Positions 34,321 through 47,293 of a DNA stretch of 64,000 nucleotides are shown here, piece after piece. A program made the translations under genes and the position numbers. The DNA comes from Aspergillus flavus. Taxonomy: Eukaryota > Ascomycota > Eurotiomycetes > Eurotiales > Aspergillaceae. Location of the stretch: assembly GCF_009017415.1 (NCBI RefSeq), contig NC_092409.1, positions 2,418,001 to 2,482,000 on the forward strand, read 5' to 3'. Under the pieces are notes generated by a model. That model did not search any database and was not told the origin of the DNA. It saw nothing but the letters and a program-made list of their open reading frames with translations. How positions within the stretch are numbered: position 1 is the first letter of the stretch; each line of letters starts with the position of its first letter.

Positions 34321-36287
34321 GCCTGGTATTACTTTGCCCCAGCGCATTTGGCTGTTTAAGAGCCTGTCTTGATGAATCTGTCCTGATTATCGTCAACTTC
34401 GAATTACTCCCTGACTAATGACCTGGACGATCTACAGCAACTTGGCTTTCGGAGGCCAAGCGAAATAATGACAGAAATGGCATTAACGATTAATGATATT
34501 GAAAGACAAAAATGAAACAAAAAAAAAGAACAACATTCTCCTGCTCTTACAATCTAAGACAAACAACGACACAAAATGATAAAAAAAATCCAAAAAGAAC
34601 CAAAAGCCATGACATTTTCGAGTTTACCTTTGATATCTGGGCTATCCCTGGTCCGGTGCAAGCCCTATGCTACTTTGATGTCGGACTGCATGACAATTGC
34701 AATGTGTTCAAAATAGCTTCGTTATATTTCAAAGCTGGACACAGATGTGCGAGTCAACTTTAGCCGACTATTCAACCGAATCGACAGAACTTCAGTTTTC
34801 CTTTCCGTTTTCTCTTAAATTCTAACATCGACTACTCTCTTTTCTCTCTTTACTATCTCTCAGCATCATCGGATCTCGAACGACCCAATGTACGACCACC
34901 TTGGATAGCATGCATGCTCTATGCTACATGGACAATTTTCTCCGGTCTCGTTTCATTGGGGTTCCACCGAACTTGCACTCATACATTCTCTAAATTTCCT
35001 TTTCTCCAAACCGACCAATTCACTCTCTTCAACACACCAGATACATCGACAGAATACAGACTATATCAACCGAAAACCAAAAAAGAAATAAAAAACACCA
35101 CCCACCCAAGTCTATCTTTGAACCGTCATCATCTTTCCCATTTCCTCTATATCCCATTGGAAACCCCTCCACCAACATTTGCTAAAGTCATCACGCCGTT
35201 TGTTTTGTCTTATGATGAGCAGTGTTGCATCTTTTCTCAGCATGCGTGATGATTGGAATGGAGAGACGCCGATATTGATTGAAACGACATAGACGAAACG
35301 ACCATGATGCTGCTGAGTGACGAAAGCGTTTTTACGGCCTTGTGCAGCGTTCAGTTCAGTCCCAGTCTGATTGATTTACACTAAACTGTTTTTCAGTTGA
35401 AATTTCTTTTCTTTTTTCTCTTTTCTTTTTTTTCATTTTTCTTTTCTTTACATTCTCATTCATCTTCCATCATTGATTGCATTTCAACCATTCAACTCAG
35501 ACCGACCAACCTATATTACTTACTCATATATCCCGAGAAAATCTGAAATCAATTTAAACGAAGCCAATCTCTTGATTACTTTTCTCTCGCCCATCTTTGA
35601 AAGAATCGCATTACCTTGCATTCACCTTTAGCCTCTCCTCTTGCTCCAATTTCAGTTTCAGTTTCATTTCCATTTTCATTCAACTCTCTTGCATCTTGCA
35701 TTCTTTAGATGAACCGAACCGAACCAGACGTTTTGATATGATGACATGAGGGATGAGCCGATGTCTTGAAGTACCTGAGCGTTTGATATTTGAAATGAGA
35801 TCATTCTTTTACAGTCTTCTTTCCCTTGGCATTGTTGCTTTTTCTAAATTATTGTAACTTGGTAGATGTTTTGTAATGTTTCTCATATCTCGTATCTTGT
35901 ACTAAAGAGAAGTTGAGTCAGTGACCCAGGTGAGTTAGGGTTAGTGGTTTCCTGAGATCTCACTAGCAAATTGTAATTCCCGCCCGACGAGGTAGAAAGC
36001 CCATGTTCCAACAAATTACGAGGATTAAAATGGCTTTTTGAGAGGTCCTTTCAATACAGCCCTGAAAGTGTGATAGTGTATTACTGAGAAACTAAAGGAG
36101 TGGAAAGCCGCCATCGTGATGCTTCCACGTGCCGATGTCCGCTCTTCTGTTTTGGTTAGACCCAGTATTTCCCTCCCTACAAGATTTAAAGTGGCTACTG
36201 GTCTATCACTAGATTCACAAATCAATGATCATTTTGAAGTCTATCAACATGAAAATCAGCTCTTGATCTTCAATCCAATGATCCCGA
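34321..36287. other. Intergenic, pyrimidine-rich, no ORF
   Basis: Nearly 2 kb without a supported ORF. Two stretches on the + strand (about 34790-34870 and 35400-35710) are strongly C/T-rich like fungal promoter/leader sequence, the second ending in ttagATG followed by a 10-codon ORF. They may mark the leader of a noncoding transcript or simply a long 3' region. Confidence 0.45.
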
Positions 36288-39200
36288 TTAAATGAGGACG
36301 ATACTCTGTCTCTCCAGTGCCTGAAAATGAGACATTCCCAGCTCCCAGATATGTCCTACCCGTCGGTATGTGTGTTCCTGCCCCTGGACGGGGACTAGGG
36401 CCAGACCAATACCGCCCCTAACATCACTGGTGAAAAGAGGGATACACCACACCACTTGCAGTGATTCGCTCTCGGCCTTGACGTCAAAGATCATTCGCCC
36501 GTACTACTTACCTCCAGTGTCGTGGGGTCCGCGAAGGTAATAATCCGAGGAAGCTGAGTGGTAATCAAGAACCGCTGTCAGTACTGGGGCAGTTATATGC
36601 AATTCTGCCGTTGCGATCTGGCCAAAGGGGTCTTGAGTCAAATGCGTGATCCTCCAGCCGTCAATAACGGCAGCAGTCTCGTCGGATATATCCCGAGATA
36701 GCGTCTTGGCCTCTTCAAAATTGATCGTCCCTATCACCGACGCCCAGGACCAACTGGGAGCAACGTACGTGGCATGTCGGGAGGCTGAGGAGTCGGCATT
36801 CGGGTCTTCGCCGGGCTCCCATGCGATGCTCCTTCGCAAGTCAGCGGCCCACATGCCCGCCACATAGTCGCAGTGGATATATCCATGCACGATGCGAGCG
36901 AGGCCACTGAGGGCGGGGAACGTGTCCTCGTATTTTGTCAGACTGCGAGACGCGTAATCCCGGACGGTGTTTAACCACGAGGTGTAGACCTCATGAGCAT
37001 CCAGTGCCTGGATGCGGTCGAGTATTCAGAGGTTATATCCGGAGTAGCCCTCGGAAAGCTCACTGGAGATATCCCTCTCAGGCCAGCCTTCCGATGCTTT
37101 GAATGCGCGACACTCCCAGAGAACTTGCGACGGAGTGTAGTGTAATACTCGTGGCGACAGTTCCCGCTCCTGCAGGCACCAGCCGCGACTTTGTAACGGA
37201 CCTTGCCCGAGCAGACCGACCCATGATGGTTGGGTTTTCACTGCACGAACCATCTTGGACGACTGGCCGTCCTGCGAGCTACAACGAAATTCGACCGAGT
37301 CATTCTGTATGTCCCCCGAACGGAAAAGCCCCTCTAAGCTGGTTTGGCCCGCTTGGGCCGAGATTGTACAGTAGGAATTTTGATACACATCGCTCATCAG
37401 GGCTGCTTCTCGATTCCAGTCCTCTTTTGAATCCTGGAGAATGCAGAGCGAATCAACCCAAAGATAGTTGATCTTGAGCTGATGTGTCACTTCCATCGCA
37501 TGCACAAAGTTGCGCGGCAACGTATCAAGAGTCAATTCCTTAAGCCGTGGGATAAAGTTATCCGATGTTGTAGACGCCGCAGCGGTGATTTGCCCATCCC
37601 ACCGATGGCTTAAGGCTATATACGGGATGGATTGGTCGCGATGAATGCTATTGCTTTCAACGAGTTTCACGACTTTCCCGCGCCCCCAGTCCGTCAGGTC
37701 AATCAGCCTGGTAGGCAAGAAACGACCATTGGAGCCTACGGTACATGCGTGATGGTCCTTGATGCATTGTTGGAGCCAGGTCACAATTTGCTGGTACGTC
37801 TCGGCAGACTGGGTATTGCCTGGGAGTGCTTTGACCTTTCCTGCGCGTCATCAGTCAACATTAGAGCATGATGTAGGAACCAAAGTTGATGTTTACCGTC
37901 AAAAGGTTCTACACAGGCTTGGAAGTCTGCGCGTTCACTTCGCGGTCTTTCAATATCTTTGGGATATGGTTCGTCTATCTGACTTAACATCTTGGCCACG
38001 TCGTCGGTGGACCTCCTGCCGTAGAATAAACGGACTTTGCTGGGTTGAGGAATCGATATTATGTTGATGCCCAACCGTTTCCAGAAAAAGAGGCAAAAAG
38101 GGCACCCACCTCGAGCACTTTTTTCGAGGGATACCAGCGATGGGTGGAAACAGAAGGCATTGGAATGATAGCGTCGTAACCACCTTGGACTAGTGAATAC
38201 CTCTAGGGGTAATCCTGAACAGGTTGAACATAGTCCCCTTTTGGCTATAGTGGACACGTCAAGTATCTCTGTTTTGTTCCCGTCGGAAGGCTCTAGAGCC
38301 TCCCTCATGTTGAGCAATTGCAGTATTTCGACGCTGCCACCTTTCTCGGCCGATCTGCGCACTGTTTTCCCAGAGTAGGACACCGCGCGAAAGTTCGCTC
38401 GCGCATCCAATAGCATACGTGCCATGATTACATCTCCATTTCGACACGCGAGATGCAAAGGCGATTTGACTCTCGCTGGGGCAGCGTTTACGTCGGCCCC
38501 ATACTCAAGAAGCAAGCGGGCGGCTTCCACGTGGCCACCAGCCACGGCTCTTTGCAAAGCGGTTCCGGAGTATGGAGAATGTCGGGAGGAATCCATCTCC
38601 GCTCCAGCATCAAGAAGTATTTTAATAATCCCAGTGTGTCATTTGAACGCAGTACGAGGGACCAGGTCTGAGTTGTCTAGATCCAATATCGGTGCTCCAG
38701 CTTCCAATAAACGGCGAACAATGTGTTCGTAGCCCTCGAAGGCGGCTGCATGCAACGCCAGGGTTAAGGGGTCACAGAGATACTTCTGCTCTTGTTCTCC
38801 CGCTCTATCCATCTTCCGAAGAAGGGTCTCCGCCACGCTAAGATGTCCACCTTTGATCGCTAACTCCAGTGCGGGTGCGTCTCGCCCATTCTGGTGTGCC
38901 GACCTTTCCATTACTGCCCCTGCATCAAGAAGCATGTTCACCATCTCTATGCTACCTATCTCGGCTGCTTTCTGGAGAGCAGTGCGACCCCATTTTTCAG
39001 CGGGAGCATTGATATTGGCACCCACGGCAATCAGATACCTCACCACTTCTGGGGAATTACTGGCGACCGCTGCTTGCAGTGCGGTCATGCCTCGAGGTAG
39101 CGCATTCACATCGGCACCTTTCCGTATAAGTGTGTCAACCACACTCAGATGCCCTCCGCGTGCTGCTTCCTGTAGAGCTGTGAGATGTCCTGCTCGGAAG

Positions 39201-40112
39201 CTGTTCTCGTACTCGTGACTTGCATCGATGTCGGCGCCGGCATCCACCAGTCGATTGAAAATTTCCAGATGACCCCCAAATGCTGCTGCATGGAGGGCAT
39301 TGTCATCATTTGGCCCTGCCCCTGCTTGCAAAAGGGTATCCACTACGTCGGGAAAGCCCCCGGCCGAGGCTCGCTTTAGTGCCGAAGAATGAGAGTTTTG
39401 GGGAGTCACAGTAGCACCGTGTCCCAGGAGATATCGCACACACGGCAAATGACCTCCCTGGGCTGCAGACTCTAGGGCGGTCATATATGGGCGGTAATTT
39501 GGTCTGGCATTGACTTGACCCCCACTTGCCGATAACAACTGAAGAAGCTTCAAGTTCCCACACCCAGCTGCCTCACAAGGCCTCGTTCTTGGCGCTCAAC
39601 GATCGCGAGATGAAATCCCGCTCTGGAATCATTCGCGCTACCTCTTCATGGATTCCATCTCGTACTGCCCGCTCTAGTCGTTCCGGGGTATATATATGGC
39701 GGGAGAGCCTATCCTTTTCCGCGTCCAGTAGATAGTGGACCACGAGGTTGTGTCCTTTACGAGCCGCTATTCGGACTGCGGAGTAGCTGTTCTCTGAGCG
39801 ATCACTCTGCATATGAATCTCGGCACCAGCCTCCACCAGGCGCTGTACTGCGAACAAATCGCCCTGCTTGGCCGCCTCTGTGAGTGACCAGGTGTGGTAC
39901 AGATTAAATTGATCCCATAACGTCTTGAATTCTAGCTGGACCGCCTCCTGCAGTTGCCGTTGCGTAGTATTAGAATCTCTGGCGAGGTCCAAGGCGCTGC
40001 GTTCAGTATCATCAACAACCAGCAGCCATTTCGTGTCACCGTGCTCGTCTTCTTCTAGTTCTATGTTCCTGTGCGATATCATCCACGAGTAGATATTCCC
40101 GGTCGCAGGCAT
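36288..40112 (-). pseudogene. Ankyrin-repeat / HET-domain protein, decaying
   Basis: A multi-domain protein of the fungal allorecognition class: about a dozen N-terminal ankyrin repeats, then a Cys-rich linker (LCSTCSGL, GGCPFCLFF) and a C-terminal HET domain (YIALSHRWDG, YLWVDSLCILQDS, WNREAALMSDVYQNS, RGWCLQERELSPRVLHY). HET domains mediate incompatibility-type cell death. A 56-nt intron (37896-37841) joins the linker to the HET domain. Breaks: a frame change near 39590 between the first ORF and the PCEAAGCGNLKLL repeat; TGA at 38641-38639, inside a repeat lacking about five consensus residues (a deletion junction is likely); TGA at 37028-37026 inside the HET part. A TAG at 36506 is ambiguous, because gtaagt just before it could start a 57-nt intron. 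Domain order (ankyrin first, HET last) is the reverse of the common HET-NACHT-repeat layout. Confidence 0.7.
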
Positions 40113-40913
40113 GGAGATCTATCTGTGGCTTTCACAAGGCAGGGTGACTGACTCTGAAGGTTCACTATTCAAATTGGACTGACGGTGAAGAAGCCCTGGA
40201 AGCCGAGAAACCACACAAGGCTGAGTTAGTGGATTCCACGTCAGCAATTAAACACCGTCTAAAAAAGAAGTGATCTACCGGGGCGCAATCTAGAAGTTCT
40301 TACTTTGTTACGTGGATACATTTCCAACTGCACTTTCCAATCATTATGATGGTGCTGTTCCTGTCTTCTCGGCATACTATGAAGGGGTGAGGGGCATCCT
40401 TCTGGCAGGATGATAGACGATTGTATACCCCCGCGCTAGAACGTTCCTTCCATCCACTCACTCGTGACTAATGCCAGTCGGTATATTCCTGAGTAGCTAT
40501 ATCGGGGAGGTTAGGATATTATCCGTGTCATCAACCTAATCCTCTAAGTACATTCTAACCTTTAAGCCTATAATCTGTAGAAAAGAAAAGGGAAAGGAAA
40601 TATATAGTCCTACGAAGTATAGACTAGTTGGCTACAAGTGACTTTATGCAATGGTAGCAAGGCGAGGGACTGACTAATCAAGTAAGTTTGAATACCGATT
40701 AATCGTAAGTGTCAATCTGCAACATAAATGCTATAATGAATATTAAAAAGGTATGCAGCCATGACTAGAAAGAGGGTTAAGTACAAGGCAAGAAAAGAAC
40801 ATCGACCAAAACGCCAACGCTGGAGTGAAAACAAGGGGGTATAGAGGATCATGAAGCAATCGTCAGGTTGTAGATACAAAGCGCGAGAGACAGACAAGCC
40901 AAGCGGAGGCAGA
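40113..40913. other. Intergenic: HET relic upstream / bub1 3' side
   Basis: About 800 bp, AT-rich, with no supported ORF. It holds the 3' UTR of the Bub1 gene and the former promoter of the HET gene. Confidence 0.5.
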
Positions 40914-43900
40914 TCATGATCTTTCTAGCTTTTTCTTTCTCTCGTTAAAGATAGCCTCAAGCTTTCGGAGCTGGAGACCCAGGCCTTTCTTCTCCGCGTT
41001 GGCGAGTAGCCATGCTTCCATTTTTTCTCGGACGTATCTCATGGAGTTGACAACGGGGAGGATGGGCGAGGTGGGTGTGTTCTCATCGAACAGCATTGCA
41101 GCGGGGTTGTTGTTTCCTTCCAGCTCCATCTGAACCCATCGCTCTGAACTAGGGTTGAGGAGAAGATCAAAGACATCGTTCCAGATCTCCCGCTCCCAGT
41201 ACCGTTTTAAAGATTCTCGGATTCGGTACGTTCGAGGCCCATTGGGAGGTGCACCTTCACTTTGGCGAACAGGGGATGACTCGATGTACTTTCCGAAGAG
41301 CATGACGTGGACAGTGCCTGCAAGTCCGTAGAGGTCGATTTGGTGAGTCCATGGCCGCATCTCCTGAATCTCGTTACATTCATGTTTTTTGGCCTCCCAG
41401 TCGGCAACAAATTGAACGGATGGCTGGAAAGCGTGCATGTCTATGCCACGACCAAAATCGATAAGTGAAAGGCCTTTGTTGCGCCAGCCGTATGACCCCC
41501 GAGGGGAGTAATGCACTTCGCGTGGGTCGTAAGCGTTCTCATCTCCAAGATCGATGAGTGACGGAGGTTCTGCTTTCTCCTCGAGGCGCACAAGGCAATT
41601 ATCGGCTTTGATGTCGCCATGGAGTATACCACATGAGTGAAGTGCTTCCACAGTACGGAATAACTCCACGGTAAAGAACATAGCAAGGACCTCATCTAGG
41701 CCTCCTTCGCCGTGGCCGCCACCTATGACTTGCTCATTTCGGACAAGGTTGACAAGATCCAGCAAGGTTCCTTGGCTGCGATAATCCTCGACAAGAATGC
41801 TTTCCCTTTTGTACACATGCAGCTCGTGAGCATCGATTATACTGTCCACCGCGCGCGACAAACCTGGTCGTTGGTTCAGGCGGTCATGTGCAGTCCGGAT
41901 CATGTAAAATTCCCATGGGCTTGGAGGACCGACTTCCATCTTGATAGCCTCAAAGCTATAGCGAGGCTTGCGCCGTGTTGATCTGTTACTGTAGGTAAGC
42001 TGCGAGCCTCCACTGTTGCTATCTTCAGATTCATCGTCAGAATCGGCGGGCAAGCTATCGATACTCTCCGCTAGGTATACTGGGGCAAATGCACCGGCTC
42101 CAAGCTCCCGCCGGATGATATAGCTTCTTTCTGCACCAGGAAGCTCAAGGATGGGCAATTCAAATGACGCTTCGTCACCGCTTCGGGAACGCTTTGGCTG
42201 AGCCTTCATGAACTTCTGAATGTCAGAAGCATAATGGGCATCTGTCTCCGTATGACCGTGATATCCAGCGTATGTCGCAAGTGGTGGGTCCAAGGCTGAG
42301 AGAATGGTGTTCCGGATTGTTTTGTCAGTAGGATTGCATTGTGCATCATGAATGATTGGTCCCTGTCGATATTTACGGCCGAAAGGGGAGGCTGATTTGA
42401 CACTAGACAATGCCTTCTTTGCAGTCGGACTCAGCGCAACATCTTCGGGCAAGCCAATCGTAGTATCTCCTTGGCGAGGTGTTCCATCGATCAGTGGCGT
42501 TGACAGAAGATCTGCCATCTGAGGCTTGGACGGAGTCTTCGCATTGTACAGGTGGTTCCTGGCTGCTGTCAGGGATGCAAGGGAATACTCAGTTTGTTCT
42601 ACGATAGGTGTCATGAAGGGCAAGCGATTCTGGGCAACTATCGCTGGGTCTCGGTATGGGCCGCATGGTGGGTTGTAATCGTCAGGCATTTCTGGGATAA
42701 ATCTTTGTCGGTTTTGGTTGTCTTCAAAATCATCGCCGTCGATGCTGTCCCTCTCATCTGTGTGGTGTTGCGACACCGACTCGACGCCCAATGAGCGAAG
42801 GCCGGCCGTATCGTCGACTGCAGAGAATTGTGTCCATTCACCGTCCACAACACTTTCAGCTCGTGTGTTATCGTCAAATCCATCCCCAACAGTTTCATCA
42901 AAGGGCTTGTGAAATGTATTCTCATCATCACCAAAATCGCTCGAAGCAGCCGATATGTGTCCAGTTACGGTGCTCTCCCCAGCGCTTGTGTAGTCATCAT
43001 CATCGAAGTCGCTACTTTCGGCTGCCTCTGTTTCCGCCTTGAGTGGCTGGTTGAAGATACTATAGATCTCGTCCGTTGCGGCGCGAGTATGAATCGTCAT
43101 TGTTGGCTCGGCTGTGCTCTTGCGACGAATCTTGCCTCCAGTCGGGGAGTCGAACTTCATTTTGACTGTGCAAACGATTAGTATTACCACGAAATGCAGG
43201 AATCGAGTTTATTCAAAGCAGTCTTACCCGTCTGCGTCTCCTGTTTAACTTCACGAAGCTTCAATTTCCGAGCTTTACCAGCTTTTGCTTCATGATGGGC
43301 ATCTGATTCCGGAGCTTGCTGCTGCGCCGAAATATCTGCGTCCTTCATAGTCAACTTCTCATTAAACTCATCAGGTAGTGCTCTGGCTGGATCAATTGCA
43401 GCCGAGTTTTCATTGCCAGATATCTGCCTCAGAGGCTCTTTTTGTGGTCGCCATTTTTTGTCCATCCAACCACGGCGCATGGCTCGCAGCTCCTCAAAGC
43501 TGACTTCAACATTGGGGTTTGTATAATCAGGGTATACTGCATCAAGATTGACGAAAACACGCTCTCGTCTTCCCGTACGCGGGTTTACCGCTTCCCTTAC
43601 GCGATGCTCTGGAACGTGCTTGGATTGCATTGATTCTTTCAAATGTGAATTTTGATTTGACTGCATACACATAATCGTAAACCAAACCGGGTTCATGCCA
43701 CCAATTAGTCCTGTGATCGTAAATATATGGAAATCAAAGCAAAAGGTAGAAAATCGTTACTCACCTCATCCCTGAAAATGGTCATCTTCTCCTTCGGAGC
43801 AGGCTTCTTTCCTGCCTTAAGAGTCTCTCCCGCCCATGGTTTCGCTTCCACCTTGTTCTCCTTCCGGCGGTCGCTCATTGACCCAATACTATCCCATCCC

Positions 43901-44751
43901 TTAGTCTGTCCAGAGACAGCAGGCTGGCTTGCCGAGTCAGCGTCAGAGAAAATGGCCATCTTCGGTTTACCGGACTTGGTCTTCGGTGCAGCAGCAGCTG
44001 GGGCTGCTCGTTGTGCCTGTGGATCCGGTGATGGGGCTGCTGCCGAAGCAAAGGGGTCCACCTTGGCAGCCAGTGCCGGTCGGACTGCGGGCAGTGCAGG
44101 GGATGACGGTCCATTATCTTGTGTTCGTTGTTCATAGCGTTGTTGGAATTCACGATACTTCCGAACTAGTCGCTCAACAGGCCGGGCCTCGCGGTCGACA
44201 CCAAGCCTATACACTTCGTCCGCCTGCGTCCATCGTCCCGCGCCTTCGAGCCAGGAAGCGAATTCCTCATAGAATAGCGCGAGTCCTTCTCCGATCTGAT
44301 GCCGTGCTAGGAATGCAAAAGTTTCTCTTGGTGAGTCGGAGAAAAGTCGGATGTAATGGACCCATAACCGAAGGTAGCGAGGATCGTTCTTATAGTGGGG
44401 AGACGTGAGGAAGGACTTCACTGCCCGTTCCAGTAATGGGAGGAGACCCGATTCAGGAGTTGCCTGTGAGGAAGGGTATGCATCCAATGTCCATTTCACA
44501 TAACGATCGTAGATGTCAAGTGGGTCGTCTGATTCTCCTATTGCCTGCAATTCTGCTTCGTAATCTTGTCTGATGGCATCGTTGACGGTCCTCGTGTCGT
44601 TTGGTGATGGTGAATATAGCTTGTCTTCTGTACCTCTTGGTGAAAATATACGGGCTAATTCCCTTGCTGAGCGGCCACCAGGTAAGGACTGGATGTTCTC
44701 TTTCTGGTTTTCGATGATATCGAAGTCAACGACTTCTTCTTGGGCCGCCAT
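40914..44751 (-). CDS. sldA: Spindle checkpoint kinase Bub1 (SldA)
   Basis: Kinetochore kinase of the spindle assembly checkpoint. Three exons: 44751-43765, 43660-43228 and 43165-40914, giving about 1223 aa with matching phases. Domain order: KEN box at residues 17-19 (QKENIQSL); Mad3/Bub1 homology region at about 60-205 (YDRYVKWTLDAYPSS, LRLWVHYIRLFSDSPRE); Bub3-binding GLEBS motif near 381-390 (NVEVSFEELRAM); conserved segment with FMTPIVEQTEYSLAS near 655-672, matching the Mad1-binding CD1-type motif; kinase domain from about 822 (ELGAGAFAPVY, EAIKME Lys near 882, HGDIKADN near 989-996, DFG near 1043-1045). All catalytic residues are present, so this is Bub1 and not Mad3. It shares a divergent promoter with apn1. 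Confidence 0.93.
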
Positions 44752-45524
44752 GGCGGCAAGATGTGCTGATTATATAGCGTCCAAACGCGAATTACAGAGT
44801 ACTTAATCTGGAAATCAATTAATAAAGTCCGAAAATCACTAGGAAAAGGTCGCTGTCGAAGATTTGTCGGAGGGTCGTGGATGGTGATTGTCGTCTGGAA
44901 TTGGCGGAGGGGATCGAGAAGGAACGGAGATTCTTTTTGTCGAGTTTATCGATAAACAGATTCCTCTGTTGTCCTGGTAACGAGTCACGTGGGAGTTATG
45001 CCATATGAGGCAATATTGGCTCTAGGAACCTTCCATAAGACAGTCTCGACCTTGTGGATACTTGGGGCATTCGGTGATATTTAAATAAAAGCTTGATGTT
45101 CTAATTCTCATTCGTACGCCGCTTCATCAATTAAACCTGTGTTGTACCTTGATACGTAGCTTGGTAAGCATTGTAACTATCACAAACCACAGGTACCTGA
45201 CTCCCAATGGCCTTTGTACAATCAAGAAAATCAATATCACAATTTAGACACTTTGTACATCTCTGATATCCAAACCAAGATCATGGACACTACTTTAGTG
45301 CATTCAACAGGTCCTAGTGTAGCGACCGATTAAGGCCATTACTTATCAGTGCGGCTTGTGGCGGTCTCCCGTCACGCTACGCGCAAACCGCGTCATTAAA
45401 ACCGGCAGAATAATCTCTCTTCCATTGACACCTCTATCAGGAAGGTCGACATATTCATCAGCTTCTTGACGCCAGGGGAATCAAAGGCTACTTGTATTAT
45501 AGCACTTGCCCAAACAACGCTGCT
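44752..45524. promoter_or_regulatory. Divergent bub1 / apn1 promoter region
   Basis: A 773-bp interval between two start codons pointing away from each other. It contains a CACGTG box at 44986-44991. No ORF is seen. Mitotic checkpoint and base-excision repair genes sharing a promoter may be co-regulated, but this is inference. Confidence 0.5.
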
Positions 45525-47293
45525 ATGCCTCCCCGTGGATCCCGTAAAGCGGCGACCAGTGCTGTCTCTCAATCGCCACCGCGCTCGCCTCAAAGCCCTG
45601 GAGCTACCAAACGAAAGATTGAGGACAACCACGAGCCGAAATCCCCATTAAGGAGATCGAAACGTGTCAAATCAACAGAAGCTCTAGGAATTACTTCTGC
45701 ACCGACTAAAGAAAAGGTTGCTCCCAGAGGACGAAAGTCGCAGAGTGGACAGTCTCAGACGGGTGCGCCAGAAAGCAACGAAAACGGTGTAGTTCTCTCC
45801 GTGAAAGAAGAGGTCAAGGAGGAAGTAAAGGTCACCGTCAAGACAGAGCTTGACCAAGAAAGTGCGACGAAGCATGAAACTGCAGATGATAAGACGACAG
45901 TGACAGGAACAGTTTTGAAGAAAAGAAAAACGAAGAAGGAAAAGGAATCAGAAATGGTACCCTTGAGAGCCAGGACACAAGGGCTGCGCATGTGCGTAGG
46001 CGCCCATGTCAGTGCAGCAAAAGGCGTCTTCAACGCCATCAACAACAGTATGCACATTGGCGGCAACGCATTTGCCTTGTTCCTGAAGTCGCAAAGGAAA
46101 TGGGACAACCCACCTCTGCAAGACGACCACAGAGATAATTTCCGCCGTCTATGCATAGAAAACAAATACGACGCTGCAAAGCATATCCTTCCTCACGGCT
46201 CATATCTCGTCAACCTGGCCCAAGAAGATAAAGCCAAGGCAAAGCAAGCCTACGATTCTTTCCTGGATGACCTTCGTCGCTGTGAAGCACTCGGCATCAA
46301 CCTATACAACTTCCAGTAAGTACCAACCGACCTTAATCACATTCCCATCACACTGAAGCTAACCGAGCAAAAAGCCCAGGAAGTGCAAATCAAAGCAATT
46401 TCTCCGATGCCTTATCACGACTGGCTAAAGCACTAACAAATGCCCTTGCCGCTACGTCAACAGTCACGCCTGTTCTTGAGACGATGTGCGGCCACGGAAC
46501 TACAATCGGCGGCAAGCTTACTGAATTCCGCGATCTCCTCGCCATGATCCCACAAGAGTATCATCCCCGCATCGGAATCTGCATTGATACCTGTCACAGC
46601 TTCGCGGCAGGATATGATCTCGCTTCGCCAGAAGGATTCAAAGCCTTTATGAAGGAGTTTGAAGACGTGATAGGTCTGCAGCATCTCCGTGCTCTTCACT
46701 TAAACGACTCCAAAGCACCGAGGGGTAGCAAACGTGATCTTCATGCAAACATTGGGACAGGATTCTTGGGCCTTAGAGCTTTCCACAATGTCATGAACGA
46801 ACCCCGCTTTGAGGGTCTGCCTATGGTTCTTGAGACGCCCATCGATCGACCATTATCCGCGATATCCAAGGGTTCCGCGCAGAAAGGTGGCGAAGAAGAC
46901 AGCGATAGCGCGGCCGACACTCCGAAAAATAAGAAGAAGAAACAGCCGAAAAGACCGGCTAGTGCAAAGGAGCCTACTGTCGCTGATCCCTCCGTTTGGG
47001 CCCGGGAGATTGAACTCCTCGAATCCCTAATTGGGATGGACCCCGAAAGTCCAGAATTCCGTGCCCTTGAAGCTCAATTAGCTGAAGAAGGACGCGAAAT
47101 GCGAGAGAAACAGCAGGATCAATACGAGAGAAAGTTAGAGGCCGAAGAGAAAAAGAAAACCAAGAGTCCGGGGAAGAAAAGCCAGAAAACCTTGATGGAA
47201 ATGATGAACGGAGCAGGGAAAAAGGGCAAAACAAACAAAAAGGTTTCAAATGATGATAGTGAAGATGAGGGATGTCAAAGTCACACCGAGTAA
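45525..47293 (+). CDS. apn1: Apurinic/apyrimidinic endonuclease Apn1 (endonuclease IV family)
   Basis: Zn-dependent AP endonuclease of base-excision repair. Two exons: 45525-46315 and 46375-47293, joined by a 59-nt intron, giving about 569 aa. ATG at 45525 opens MPPRGSRKAATSAV; upstream in-frame codons are non-ATG. Residues 1-155 are basic and disordered, with nuclear-localisation-like KRK clusters (TKRKIEDNHEPKSPLRRSKR). The TIM-barrel begins at GLRMCVGAHVSAAKGV and shows the metal-site segments VLETMCGHG, GICIDTCHSFAAGYD, LHLNDSKAPRGSKRDLHANI and VLETPID. A Lys/Glu-rich C-terminal tail of about 100 residues (KKKTKSPGKKS; ends DDSEDEGCQSHTE) is a fungal extension. All endonuclease IV motifs are intact. 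Confidence 0.93.
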
